Assembly: GCA_963708575.1 (NCBI GenBank)
Contig: CAVPTB010000006.1
Span: 186,001 to 250,000, forward strand
Source of the DNA: DASVWZ01 sp963708575
Lineage (GTDB): Bacteria > Acidobacteriota > Terriglobia > Terriglobales > Acidobacteriaceae
DNA length: 64,000 nucleotides
Direction of reading: 5' to 3'
Shown here piece after piece: positions 8,550 through 17,648 of the stretch. A program made the translations under genes and the position numbers. A model generated the notes under the pieces. That model searched no databases and was not told where the DNA came from. It worked only from the letters and a program-made list of their open reading frames with translations. Positions within the stretch are counted from its first letter, which is position 1. Each line of letters starts with the position of its first letter.

Positions 8550-10736
8550 GTGTCGGCCACATCAGCGCGCAACACCAACGGGCTTCGCCTCTATGTTCTA
8601 GCTGGAATTCTTGCCCTTTGGTGCTGCGGAATCTGCATGCGGTTGGTATACTTGCAGATTTTCCGTTATGGGAGCTTCGAGCAGCGCGCCGCGCACCAGC
8701 AGAACCGCACGGAAGAAGTCTCGGCAAAGCGAGGAGTCATTTACGACCGCAACGGCCGAGAGTTGGCGATGTCCATTTCGGTGGATTCGATTTTTGCGGT
8801 GCCATCTGACGTTCCCGACCTTGCCGGAAGCATCTCTCTTATATCTCGCATTACGAAATCTGATCCGCATGAAACTTTGGCGAAGTGTAAAGCTTCGAAG
8901 ACGTTTTGCTGGGTAGCTCGTAAAGCGGATGCAGAAACTGCCGAACGCATCCGTTCGTTAAACCTGCGTGGCATTTATTTCCAGAAGGAATCCAAACGTT
9001 TTTATCCCAAGCGTGAACTTGCTGCTCAAGTCATTGGATACGTTGGAACGGATGACGAAGGCCTGAGCGGCATCGAGCGCGAGTACGACGAAAAACTTCG
9101 CGGTAAACCCGGTCAAATGTTGATTTCGGTAGATGCCCACAAGACGTATTACGGCAGCGTGGAGAAGCAACCTGAGCCCGGGGAAAATGTAGTTCTTACA
9201 ATCGATCAACAGATCCAGTACATCGCCGAGAGAGAACTTGCCACCGCAATGGAGCAGACGCATGCGGAATCCGGCACGGTGATTGTGGAGAACACACGGA
9301 CTGGGGAAATTTTGGCCCTGGCAAACCAGCCGACGTTCAACCCCAATATTTCGAAGGAAATCACGCCGCCAAAGCTGAAGAACCACGCAGTAAGCGATGT
9401 GTACGAGCCGGGATCGACGTTCAAACTCGTCACCCTTTCGGCCGCTCTCGAAGAGAAGTTGACGCGACCTGATGAAGTGATCGATTGCCAGATGGGATCG
9501 ATCGTTTTCAATGGAATGCGCATTCGAGATAGCAAGCCACACGGGCTTCTGTCAGTAGCGGATGTCCTCGCGGAGTCGAGCGACGTTGGATCCATCAAAG
9601 TGGGGCTACGCTTGGGGGATGACCGTTTCTATAAGTACATTCGTGCCTACGGATTCGGGCAGCAGACTGGCATCGAACTTCCAGGTGAAACGCGGGGTAT
9701 GACCAAGCCACCGAACCGTTGGTCGAAGGTTTCGATCGCAGCGATCTCGATGGGTCAGGAAATTGGTATCACCCCACTGCAGCTTGTGGGGCTGATCTCG
9801 ACCATGGCGAACGACGGGATGTATGTTGCGCCGCGAATCGTCGCAGCAACGACGAGTCCGCAGTCTGTTCCGCAAACCATCGCTTATCAGCCCACCGGTC
9901 AACGTCGAGTGATCTCCGCGTTTACTGCTGCCGAGATGCGGCAGATGATGCAAGGCGTGGTGCTACACGGAACCGGCAAGAAAGCAGTGCTTGAGGGCTA
10001 CAGCTCCGCGGGCAAAACGGGAACCGCGCAAAAAGTCGATCCGTTGACTCACGCGTATTCGCACACTAAGTATGTCGGTTCGTTCGCAGGCTTCGCACCG
10101 GTGAATAATCCGGTTATAACTGTTGCAGTCATTCTCGATTCGGCCGTCGGGCTGCACCAAGGTGGACAGGTTTCCGCGCCTGTGTTTCAGCGCGTTACGC
10201 AGCAGGTTCTGGAGTATCTCCACACTCCACATGACGTTGAGCTCCCGGCGAGCCGTCAGTTGATCTTGGCTTCCAAGCGCGTGAAAGAAGATGAACTCGC
10301 GGAAGGCTCGCCCGATCATCCCGGAGATACGGTGGAGGTGGCCGACGCAGCGAGTCCCAACACTTTGCAGGCGAGCGACAATGCCCGTCCTCAGCCTTCA
10401 GCTCCAACCGCCGCGGCAACAGTGGTCCCAGCGGGCATGCGGCAACGCGAGGCTGCGCCCGTAATGATGCCTGAACCCAGTCAAGGCCCGGCGCCTGCGC
10501 CTGTGCAGCCTGCTACACCAATCCCCGCTCACGGAACCGTCGTTCTGGATGTGGAGCAAGGAGGGGTCGTGGTGCCGTCATTCGCGGGAAAGAGCGTAAG
10601 GGCAGCGGTTGAATTGGCGGAGGAGAATGGTTTGGACCTCGATGCCGTCGGAAGTGGGATGGGACGGGATCAATCTCCGCCCCCGGGAGCCCACGTGCCC
10701 GGCGGGTCAATAGTCACAGTGCGCTTCGGGCGATAA
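8550..10736 (+). CDS. ftsI: Septal peptidoglycan transpeptidase (class B PBP, FtsI/PBP3-type) with PASTA domain
   Basis: 728 aa, GTG start with AAGGAG upstream. One N-terminal membrane segment (about 14-36) is followed by the PBP dimer domain ('RGVIYDRNGRELAMS') and the transpeptidase domain. The nucleophile is Ser289 in 'PGSTFKLVT' and the third motif is Lys489 in 'AGKTGTAQ'. The second motif reads Ser343-Ser344-Asp345 rather than the usual SxN of FtsI. A proline/alanine-rich linker (about 590-665) leads to a single C-terminal PASTA domain ('VVVPSFAGKSVRAAVELAE...'). It cross-links septal peptidoglycan with FtsW. PASTA on a division PBP recalls SpoVD and PBP2x. Confidence 0.93.
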   Translation: MSATSARNTNGLRLYVLAGILALWCCGICMRLVYLQIFRYGSFEQRAAHQQNRTEEVSAKRGVIYDRNGRELAMSISVDSIFAVPSDVPDLAGSISLISRITKSDPHETLAKCKASKTFCWVARKADAETAERIRSLNLRGIYFQKESKRFYPKRELAAQVIGYVGTDDEGLSGIEREYDEKLRGKPGQMLISVDAHKTYYGSVEKQPEPGENVVLTIDQQIQYIAERELATAMEQTHAESGTVIVENTRTGEILALANQPTFNPNISKEITPPKLKNHAVSDVYEPGSTFKLVTLSAALEEKLTRPDEVIDCQMGSIVFNGMRIRDSKPHGLLSVADVLAESSDVGSIKVGLRLGDDRFYKYIRAYGFGQQTGIELPGETRGMTKPPNRWSKVSIAAISMGQEIGITPLQLVGLISTMANDGMYVAPRIVAATTSPQSVPQTIAYQPTGQRRVISAFTAAEMRQMMQGVVLHGTGKKAVLEGYSSAGKTGTAQKVDPLTHAYSHTKYVGSFAGFAPVNNPVITVAVILDSAVGLHQGGQVSAPVFQRVTQQVLEYLHTPHDVELPASRQLILASKRVKEDELAEGSPDHPGDTVEVADAASPNTLQASDNARPQPSAPTAAATVVPAGMRQREAAPVMMPEPSQGPAPAPVQPATPIPAHGTVVLDVEQGGVVVPSFAGKSVRAAVELAEENGLDLDAVGSGMGRDQSPPPGAHVPGGSIVTVRFGR

Positions 10737-10771
10737 GCGCATGTTCGCCCGTGTTGCATGAAGTCGTGTCC

Positions 10772-10777
10772 TATAAT
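10772..10777 (+). promoter_or_regulatory. Candidate -10 element just upstream of murE
   Basis: A perfect TATAAT lies 8 bases before the murE ATG. No well-spaced -35 is present, and transcription from here would give an almost leaderless murE message. This is a weak prediction; murE could simply be read from the upstream promoter. Confidence 0.3.
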
Positions 10778-10785
10778 TCACTTCA

Positions 10786-12309
10786 ATGACCTTCGAACAG
10801 CTTCTGGATGGAGCCGAGATCCTCTCGCGGAGCGGGAATCCGTCCGTCGGCGGCCTGGAGTATGACTCCCGCCGCGTGAAGCAGGGCGACGTCTTCGTCG
10901 CCATGAAGGGGGAATCGAACGACGGCAATAACTTTATCGACAAAGCGATTGCGGCAGGCGCGGCTGCCATTGTCAGTGATTCGCCCGCTGAGAAGCCTAG
11001 AGACGGAGTCGCGTGGGCGCAAGTCCCGCACGGACGACGTGCGTTGGCTCGCCTGAGCGCGAATTTCTACAACCGTCCCGCAGAACGGATTCGAGTTACC
11101 GGCATTACGGGCACCAACGGCAAGACCACGACATCTTTCCTTATCGAAGCTATTCTGACGGCTGATGGCCGAAAGAGCGCGTTGTTGGGGACAATCGAAT
11201 ATCACGTCGCCGGGAGGGTCTTGCCTGCGCCGCACACCACCCCGGAATCACTTGATCTGAACCGCGTTCTAAGCGAGGCGCTCGCGGACGGGGCTACGGA
11301 AGCCGTGATGGAAGTGTCATCGCATGCTCTTTCCCAACAACGGGTGTTCGGCGTGCCGTTTGACGTCGCGGTGTTCTCCAATCTAACGCGCGACCATCTC
11401 GACTATCACCACACAATGGAAGAATATTTTGCCTCGAAGCGGATTCTCTTCGAAGGGTGCGGGACCGATGCCCCACGAATCGCGGTTGTGAATACTGACG
11501 ATGAATACGGGCAAAGACTGGCGAAGGTAAGTCAGAAGAACGGTTCGACCGTTTTGACCTACGGCCTCAGCCGCGGAGATCTTCACGCGGTCAAAACTGA
11601 GGTCACATCTCGCGGAACTCGATTCGATCTCGTCATGCCGGGCGCGACCGTCCCGCTGTTTTCTCCCTTGATCGGCAAAGTCAACGTTTACAACATTCTT
11701 GCAGCGTGCGGTGCGGCACATGCCCGAGGCTGCGCTTCCGAATCAATTGCAAATGGTGTTCAGAGCCTGACTCACGTCCCAGGCCGCTTTGAACGCGTTG
11801 ACTGCAAGCAGCCATTTACGGTGGTGGTCGATTACGCCCACACTGACGACGCCCTGCGCAATTTGACCATGCTGGCACGCGAATTCGTACAGCAGGCGGG
11901 AAGTAAAGGCCGCGTGATTACCGTCTTCGGCTGTGGTGGTGACCGGGATCGTTCCAAGCGTCCTCTGATGGGTGAAGCAACGGGACGGGGAAGCGACTTC
12001 GTTGTCTTGACCTCCGATAATCCGCGCAGTGAGGATCCTCTTGCCATCATGAATGACGCGATGGTCGGCCTGCAGCGAACCGGCACTCGCAACAAGACTG
12101 AACCCGATCGCAAGATCGCCATCGCACTCGCAATCTCAGAAGCCCGGCCTGGCGATATTGTTTTGATTGCGGGGAAAGGTCACGAAAAGGTGCAAGTCAC
12201 CCGGGAAGGTCCGATTCCCTTCGACGATGTGGCAATAGCGAGGGACGTGCTCCGAAAATCAGGCTACAACTGCGAAGCCGTTAATGCGACCAGCGGGAAC
12301 AAGGTATGA
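10786..12309 (+). CDS. murE: UDP-MurNAc-L-Ala-D-Glu--2,6-diaminopimelate ligase MurE
   Basis: 507 aa. It adds meso-diaminopimelate to UDP-MurNAc-dipeptide using ATP in the cytoplasm. The N-terminal 'SRRVKQGDVFVAMKG' binds the uridine substrate, the P-loop is 'GITGTNGKTTTSFL', and 'HTTPESLDLNRVL' and 'EVSSHALSQQRV' follow. The DNPR motif at Asp411 ('TSDNPRSEDP') is the marker of meso-DAP rather than lysine specificity. The murF start overlaps its end by four bases (ATGA), indicating coupled translation. Confidence 0.96.
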   Translation: MTFEQLLDGAEILSRSGNPSVGGLEYDSRRVKQGDVFVAMKGESNDGNNFIDKAIAAGAAAIVSDSPAEKPRDGVAWAQVPHGRRALARLSANFYNRPAERIRVTGITGTNGKTTTSFLIEAILTADGRKSALLGTIEYHVAGRVLPAPHTTPESLDLNRVLSEALADGATEAVMEVSSHALSQQRVFGVPFDVAVFSNLTRDHLDYHHTMEEYFASKRILFEGCGTDAPRIAVVNTDDEYGQRLAKVSQKNGSTVLTYGLSRGDLHAVKTEVTSRGTRFDLVMPGATVPLFSPLIGKVNVYNILAACGAAHARGCASESIANGVQSLTHVPGRFERVDCKQPFTVVVDYAHTDDALRNLTMLAREFVQQAGSKGRVITVFGCGGDRDRSKRPLMGEATGRGSDFVVLTSDNPRSEDPLAIMNDAMVGLQRTGTRNKTEPDRKIAIALAISEARPGDIVLIAGKGHEKVQVTREGPIPFDDVAIARDVLRKSGYNCEAVNATSGNKV

Positions 12310-13676
12310 AGCTGGCACTTTCTAAAATTGCCGAGTTCCTGTCCGCGACCGGCGAGTTTGAATGGAACGCCGTGGCACACGGGTATTCAATCGACTCTCG
12401 CAGCATTCAGCCGGGAGAATTATTCTTCGCGGTTAAGGGCGAGCGCATGGACGGTCATGACTTCGTCCAACAAGCGCTCCAGCAGGGCGCGGTGGCCGCC
12501 GTGATCCGCAAGGACCAACTCACACGCTTTCCCGTAAAGAGTCATCTGATCCCGGTAGACGACCCTTTGGGGGCGCTACAAACGCTGGCGACTGCCGTGC
12601 GGCGCTTGTGGGGAAAAAAAATCGTTGCGATCACCGGGTCCGTCGGAAAAACAACAACCAAAGAAGCAGTCGCGCATCTACTCGCGATCAAGTATCGTGT
12701 GCACCGTTCCAAAGGGAATTTCAACAATCACTTTGGATTGCCGCTGGGTCTTTTGAAATTGGAGCCAGAGCATGAGATTGCGGTCGTGGAACTCGGGATG
12801 TCGCATGCCGGGGAAATCGCCACGCTTGCGAAAATTGCCCTTCCTGATGAAGGTGTCGTGACCGCTGTCGCTCCCGTGCATCTTGAGAATTTCGATTCAG
12901 TTGCCGGAATAGCCCGAGCCAAATACGAATTGATTGCGTCGCTGCCGTCGGGTGCTACCGCGTTCCTGAACTCCGACGATGAATACGTGTCGCAGTTTGG
13001 GCGTGATTTCCACGGCAAAGTTGTGATGTTCGGGTTGAAGGCCACGGCCGATGTCCGGGCCGAAAACATTGAGTTACTCGGTGCCGAAGGCTCGCGTTTT
13101 GATCTGGTTGCCGGAGGCTGTCGCCAGCAGCTTTCTAGTCCGTTGCTCGGGGCTCACAATGTGTATAACGTCCTGGCGGCGGCCGCAGTGGCTCTCCAGA
13201 ACGGAATTTCGCCATCGCAGATCGCCGCTGTCCTGCCCTCTCTCGAGCCTGCCGACAAGCGCGGGCAGGTTCTCCAGTTGGGTAACATTACCGTGCTCAA
13301 CGATTGCTACAATTCCAGTCCGAAGGCGTTGCTTGCCGGTCTGGAGACTTTGGCAGGCATCCCGGGGAAGCGGCACGTGGTAGTTGCCGGCGAGATGCTG
13401 GAGCTGGGAACATCGGCCGAAGCCTTACATCGTGAGTGCGGACGCAAAATAGCGGACGCAGGGATTGATTTTCTGTTGGGAGTTCGTGGCTTGGCGCAAC
13501 CAATGGTCGATGAGGCTCGGCAGGGCGGAGTGCGAGGGGAATTCGTCCAAACCCCCGAAGAAGCCGGAGAATGGTTGTCGCGTAATACTCGCGATGGCGA
13601 CGTAGTGTTGTTAAAGGCGTCGCGCGGAGTAAAGCTCGAAAAAGCCCTGGAGATATGGAATAAGGCTCGCTCTTGA
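12306..13676 (+). CDS. murF: UDP-MurNAc-tripeptide--D-Ala-D-Ala ligase MurF
   Basis: 456 aa. It completes the pentapeptide by adding D-Ala-D-Ala. Motifs in order are 'SIDSRSIQPGELFFAVKGERMDGHDF', the P-loop 'AITGSVGKTTTKEAV', 'NFNNHFGLPLGLL', 'AVVELGMSHAGEI', and 'LNDCYNSSPKALLAGLETLA', typical of MurF. It overlaps murE by four bases. About 40 bases separate it from mraY, including a short GAACTGAGAACGGCGAACTAAGAAC-type purine-rich stretch. Confidence 0.96.
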   Translation: MKLALSKIAEFLSATGEFEWNAVAHGYSIDSRSIQPGELFFAVKGERMDGHDFVQQALQQGAVAAVIRKDQLTRFPVKSHLIPVDDPLGALQTLATAVRRLWGKKIVAITGSVGKTTTKEAVAHLLAIKYRVHRSKGNFNNHFGLPLGLLKLEPEHEIAVVELGMSHAGEIATLAKIALPDEGVVTAVAPVHLENFDSVAGIARAKYELIASLPSGATAFLNSDDEYVSQFGRDFHGKVVMFGLKATADVRAENIELLGAEGSRFDLVAGGCRQQLSSPLLGAHNVYNVLAAAAVALQNGISPSQIAAVLPSLEPADKRGQVLQLGNITVLNDCYNSSPKALLAGLETLAGIPGKRHVVVAGEMLELGTSAEALHRECGRKIADAGIDFLLGVRGLAQPMVDEARQGGVRGEFVQTPEEAGEWLSRNTRDGDVVLLKASRGVKLEKALEIWNKARS

Positions 13677-13719
13677 ACTGAGAACGGCGAACTAAGAACT
13701 ATTTTTGCACGGAGGCGGA

Positions 13720-14853
13720 TTGCTTTACTGGCTGCTGTACCTCAAGCTTTTTCACTATTTCCCGCCATTCCGCATCTTTCGCTACCTGACTTTCCGTACC
13801 GCATTTGCCAGCCTTACCGCTCTTTTCACGGGGCTGATCGTCGGTCCTTTGGTAATCAATCGTCTACGTGAATTTCAGATCGGTCAATACATTCGCGAAG
13901 AAGGACCTAAAGCCCATCAGAAGAAGGCGGGCACGCCGACGATGGGCGGTCTTTTGATCGCCATTTCCATCGTGATCCCGACGCTGCTCTGGGCCGATTT
14001 GAGCAACCGTTTTGTTTGGCTCGCGATTCTGTCAACTACAGCTTTCGCCGCAATCGGTTTTACCGACGATTACATCAAGGTGGTGCATCGTAGGAATCTG
14101 GGGCTGACCAGTCGCGCCAAATTAGGGTTGCAGGTTCTCACCAGCGTTCTGATCGCCGTCGCCCTGATCGTCATGCAGTCCGAGGGTCTGTATTCGACGC
14201 GGTTGTTGGTACCTTTCCTCAAACAATTTCGGCCCGACTTGGTAATCGGCTCTCTTCTGCACAGTCCTCACTTATGGCCGTTGGCGTTCTTACCGTTCAT
14301 CGGTTTTGTGGCCCTGGTGATCGTGGGTTCGAGCAATGCGGTCAACTTGACGGACGGACTGGACGGCCTGGCAATTGGCTGCACAGTGATTGCGGCAGGC
14401 GCTCTTGCCGTTCTGACTTACGTGAGTGGCCACGCCACTTTTTCCACTTACCTTGAATTGCAGCGCATGCCCCAGGTCGGTGAACTGACAATCTTCTGCG
14501 GGGCAATGGTCGGGGCGTCCATCGGTTTTCTCTGGTACAACGCCCATCCTGCAGAAGTCTTCATGGGTGACGTTGGTTCGCTGGCATTAGGCGGCGCGAT
14601 CGGAACGGTTGCCGTCATGATCAAACAAGAACTGCTGCTCCCGTTCATTGGCGGCGTATTCGTGATTGAAGCGATATCGGTGATTTTGCAGGTTGCTTCG
14701 TACAAGCTCCGTAAAAAGCGCATCTTTAAGATGGCGCCGCTACACCATCATTTTGAACTGCTAGGCTGGTCAGAGTCTAAAATCATCGTCCGTTTCTGGA
14801 TCGCATCGCTGGTCTTTGCATTGTTTGCTTTGACCACGCTTAAGTTAAGATAA
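13720..14853 (+). CDS. mraY: Phospho-N-acetylmuramoyl-pentapeptide-transferase MraY
   Basis: 377 aa from the TTG at 13720. That start is chosen because GGAGG lies directly upstream and the resulting 'MLYWLLYLKLFHYF' aligns with the usual MraY beginning; a TTG at 13705 would add five residues without a ribosome site. It makes lipid I on the inner membrane from UDP-MurNAc-pentapeptide and undecaprenyl phosphate. Signatures are 'EGPKAHQKKAGTPTMGG', 'FTDDYIKV', 'NAVNLTDGLDGLA', 'NAHPAEVFMGDVGSLALGG' and 'PLHHHFELLGW'. About ten membrane segments are present. Confidence 0.95.
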   Translation: MLYWLLYLKLFHYFPPFRIFRYLTFRTAFASLTALFTGLIVGPLVINRLREFQIGQYIREEGPKAHQKKAGTPTMGGLLIAISIVIPTLLWADLSNRFVWLAILSTTAFAAIGFTDDYIKVVHRRNLGLTSRAKLGLQVLTSVLIAVALIVMQSEGLYSTRLLVPFLKQFRPDLVIGSLLHSPHLWPLAFLPFIGFVALVIVGSSNAVNLTDGLDGLAIGCTVIAAGALAVLTYVSGHATFSTYLELQRMPQVGELTIFCGAMVGASIGFLWYNAHPAEVFMGDVGSLALGGAIGTVAVMIKQELLLPFIGGVFVIEAISVILQVASYKLRKKRIFKMAPLHHHFELLGWSESKIIVRFWIASLVFALFALTTLKLR

Positions 14854-14868
14854 TCCTTGTCATCGTCC

Positions 14869-16242
14869 ATGGATTTCGCTAACAAACGCGTCCTCGTGGT
14901 TGGACTGGGAAAGTCGGGTGTAGCCTCCGCGCTCTTTTTGAAATCCCAAGGAGCGCGCGTCACCGTTTCTGACACCAAGCCACAAGATCAGCTGAAAGAA
15001 GAAATCCCCGTTCTCCTCGACAGCGGTATCGCCGTCGAGACCGGTGGTCATGGCGAACGGACATTTCAAGGGCAGGACCTTATTGTCGTGAGTCCGGGAG
15101 TTCCAGTGGATGCTCCTCCGCTAGTGCAGGCCCGTGCTCTTGGCGAAAACGTGATCGGCGAGATTGAACTGGCAGCTCAGGTTTTTCCGGGAACGATCAT
15201 TGCCATCACGGGATCGAATGGCAAAACGACCACCACCACGCTCGCGGGCGAAATCGTCGCAGCTGGCGGTTTTTCCACTGTGGTTGGCGGAAATATCGGC
15301 ACCCCGGCTATTTCCCTCGTGGAAGGTGCAGATCAGAATACGGTCGCTGTGCTCGAAGTTTCGAGTTTTCAACTGGAAACCATCCAGACATTCCGTCCCC
15401 ACATTGCCGTTGTGTTGAACGTTACCCCCGACCACCTCGACCGGCATCGCACCTTCGCGGTTTACGCCGACGCCAAAGCCCGTATCTTCGAAAATCAGCA
15501 GGGGGATGATTTCGCGGTGCTGAATGCCGACGACCGTACCTGCGTGGAAATGGCGTCCCGCACTCGATCTCAAGTTTACTGGTTCAGCCGCAAGAAAGAA
15601 GTGAAGCTGGGCGCATATGTTCACGACGGACGAATCCTATTCCGTGGTCCGAAAGGCCAGAGCGAAGTCATGCTGGTGAGCGAGATCCCTTTGAAGGGAG
15701 CTCACAATATCGAAAACGTTCTTGCGGCTGTCTGCATTGGTGTTTTGCAGGGATGCAGGTCCGAACAGATTCGGAAGGCTGTGAGCGAGTTTACTGCGGT
15801 GGAGCATCGACTGGAGCACGTCGCTACCGTCCGAGGGGTGGAATACTACAACGACTCCAAAGCGACGAACGTTGACGCCACCATCAAGGCTCTCGAGTCT
15901 TTTCCGGCAAACATTCACATCATTCTGGGGGGCAAAGACAAAGGCAGTGACTATACAGTTCTGAATGCCCTGCTTCGCCAGCGAGTGAAGCGGGTCTATA
16001 CGATCGGAGCTGCAGCCGCCAAGATCGAGTCCCAGATCAAGGGATCAACGGAGGTCCTCCACGCGGAGACTCTGGAAAACGCGATCCACCGAGCAAGCGA
16101 CTCAGCGCAACCCGGGGACGTGATTCTCCTCGCTCCAGCCTGCGCCAGCTTCGACCAGTTCCGAAGTTATGAACATCGTGGGAGAGTGTTCAAAGAAGTA
16201 GTGGCTGAACTCTCCGAACAAGCAAAAATGGAAGTCCGCTAG
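14869..16242 (+). CDS. murD: UDP-N-acetylmuramoylalanine--D-glutamate ligase MurD
   Basis: About 457 aa from the ATG at 14869 ('MDFANKRVLVVGLGKSG'); a TTG at 14857 is also in frame and neither start has a clear ribosome site. MurD adds D-glutamate to UDP-MurNAc-L-Ala. Motifs include the N-terminal Rossmann 'VVGLGKSGVA', 'SPGVPVDAP', P-loop 'AITGSNGKTTTTTL', 'LEVSSFQLE', 'LNVTPDHLDRH', 'HNIENVLAA' and 'YYNDSKATNVDAT', and the C-terminal 'LAPACASFDQFRSYEHRG'. It begins 15 bases after mraY. Confidence 0.95.
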   Translation: MDFANKRVLVVGLGKSGVASALFLKSQGARVTVSDTKPQDQLKEEIPVLLDSGIAVETGGHGERTFQGQDLIVVSPGVPVDAPPLVQARALGENVIGEIELAAQVFPGTIIAITGSNGKTTTTTLAGEIVAAGGFSTVVGGNIGTPAISLVEGADQNTVAVLEVSSFQLETIQTFRPHIAVVLNVTPDHLDRHRTFAVYADAKARIFENQQGDDFAVLNADDRTCVEMASRTRSQVYWFSRKKEVKLGAYVHDGRILFRGPKGQSEVMLVSEIPLKGAHNIENVLAAVCIGVLQGCRSEQIRKAVSEFTAVEHRLEHVATVRGVEYYNDSKATNVDATIKALESFPANIHIILGGKDKGSDYTVLNALLRQRVKRVYTIGAAAAKIESQIKGSTEVLHAETLENAIHRASDSAQPGDVILLAPACASFDQFRSYEHRGRVFKEVVAELSEQAKMEVR

Positions 16243-16353
16243 CCGTACTGTTGGCCCGTTTGATAAAAGAACCAAGACAGTAACATTTCTTCACCAAATC
16301 CACAGAAGTTTGTCTGTGCCCCGCGATGACTCCGTGATGCAATTGGTCTGTCT

Positions 16354-17445
16354 ATGGCGAAGCGCGTCAACGTCGATCGTTGGATGTTCACCGTCACATT
16401 GTTGCTGATCTTTGTCGGGTTGGTGATGGTCTTCAGTGCCTCGGCCGTAATGGCCAAGGAACGCTACGGATCCGGTTATTTTTTCCTTTTTCGTCAGTTG
16501 GGTTGGGCGGTCACAGGCATCATTGCGATGGTGATCGCGATGCAGGTGGACTACCGCCGCTATAAACATCCTGCAGTAGTGTTTTCCCTTCTCGGTATTA
16601 CGACGCTGTTTCTGATCTCGGTTTTCTTTCTCGATCGAACGCACCACACCCACCGCTGGATTCACTTAGGCCCAGCATCGTTCCAGCCTTCGGAACTTGC
16701 TAAACCGGCGCTCATCCTGTTTCTCGCGTTTTTTCTGGAGAGCCGCGTTGCTGCCATCAAGGACTGGCGTAACACAATCTTGCCGGCTGTGGTTCCGACA
16801 TGCGTTTTCATCGGGCTGATCGTTTTCCAGCCGGACCTGGGTACAGCCATTGCCTGCGCGGCGATAACGACCTGCATCCTGTTTGTGGCGGGAATGGAAA
16901 TGCGCTATCTGGGTTATGGACTACTAGCCTCCCTCCTGCCACTCTACTTCCTGATTTTCCACGTGGCTTATCGCCGCGCTCGGATCCTCGCATTTCTCAA
17001 TCCGTACTCGGATCCGCAAGGCAGTGGATTTCATATCATCCAGTCGTTAATAGCGGTGAGCACTGGCGGAGTCACCGGAGTTGGGTTGATGGAAGGGAAG
17101 CAGAAACTGTTTTACCTTCCTGAGCCACATACGGACTTCATCTTCGCCGTCACCGCCGAGGAACTGGGGTTGGTGGGATCACTGATTCTTATTTCGTTGT
17201 TCGCGGTGTTTCTGTGGCGCGGCATTCGGACTGCCTTGAGGACTGACGACCAGTTCGGGAGGTTCCTCGCGGTGGGTATCACCAGCATGATCGTGGTTCA
17301 AGCTTTCATTAACATCAGCGTGGTCCTAGGGCTCATGCCCACCAAAGGTATTCCGCTGCCCTTCGTATCCTACGGCGGAACCTCGCTTCTTTGTGCCCTT
17401 GGTTGCGTCGGGGTCCTACTGAATATCTCCAAACAAGCCGAATAA
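16354..17445 (+). CDS. ftsW: Septal peptidoglycan glycosyltransferase FtsW
   Basis: 363 aa SEDS-family membrane protein with about ten membrane segments. It opens 'VDRWMFTVTLLLIFVGLVMVFSASAVMA' and carries 'SFQPSELAKPALILFLA', 'FQPDLGTAI', 'GSGFHIIQSLIAVSTGG', 'LPEPHTDFIFAVTAEELGL' and the C-terminal 'GLMPTKGIPLPFVSYGGTSLL', the SEDS signature. FtsW polymerises lipid II at the septum as partner of FtsI. It is the last gene of the cluster here: a terminator-like hairpin and an unrelated DinB gene follow where murG is usually found. Confidence 0.95.
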   Translation: MAKRVNVDRWMFTVTLLLIFVGLVMVFSASAVMAKERYGSGYFFLFRQLGWAVTGIIAMVIAMQVDYRRYKHPAVVFSLLGITTLFLISVFFLDRTHHTHRWIHLGPASFQPSELAKPALILFLAFFLESRVAAIKDWRNTILPAVVPTCVFIGLIVFQPDLGTAIACAAITTCILFVAGMEMRYLGYGLLASLLPLYFLIFHVAYRRARILAFLNPYSDPQGSGFHIIQSLIAVSTGGVTGVGLMEGKQKLFYLPEPHTDFIFAVTAEELGLVGSLILISLFAVFLWRGIRTALRTDDQFGRFLAVGITSMIVVQAFINISVVLGLMPTKGIPLPFVSYGGTSLLCALGCVGVLLNISKQAE

Positions 17446-17539
17446 ATATCCCTTTCCTACGTCTTTGCACCTCTGCCGTGTCAGCTTGGCGAGCTGCCCG
17501 ATCAAGAGAACGACTCACCACATGAGGAAGATGCGTACT

Positions 17540-17598
17540 GGGTTGGCCGCGAATCTGGACTACCTGATTCGCGCCACCCGGTTTTGTTTCAATTTTCG
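17540..17598 (+). terminator. Terminator after ftsW
   Basis: Inverted arms CGCGAATC and GATTCGCG, extended by GGGT(T)GGC and GCCACCC, are followed by GGTTTTGTTTCAATTTT. The stem is imperfect but long and the tail T-rich, consistent with the end of the dcw transcript. Confidence 0.6.
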
Positions 17599-17648
17599 TC
17601 ATCCAATCGGCCGGTTGTGACATCCATGTGTCTTGCGGGGGTATTCGT

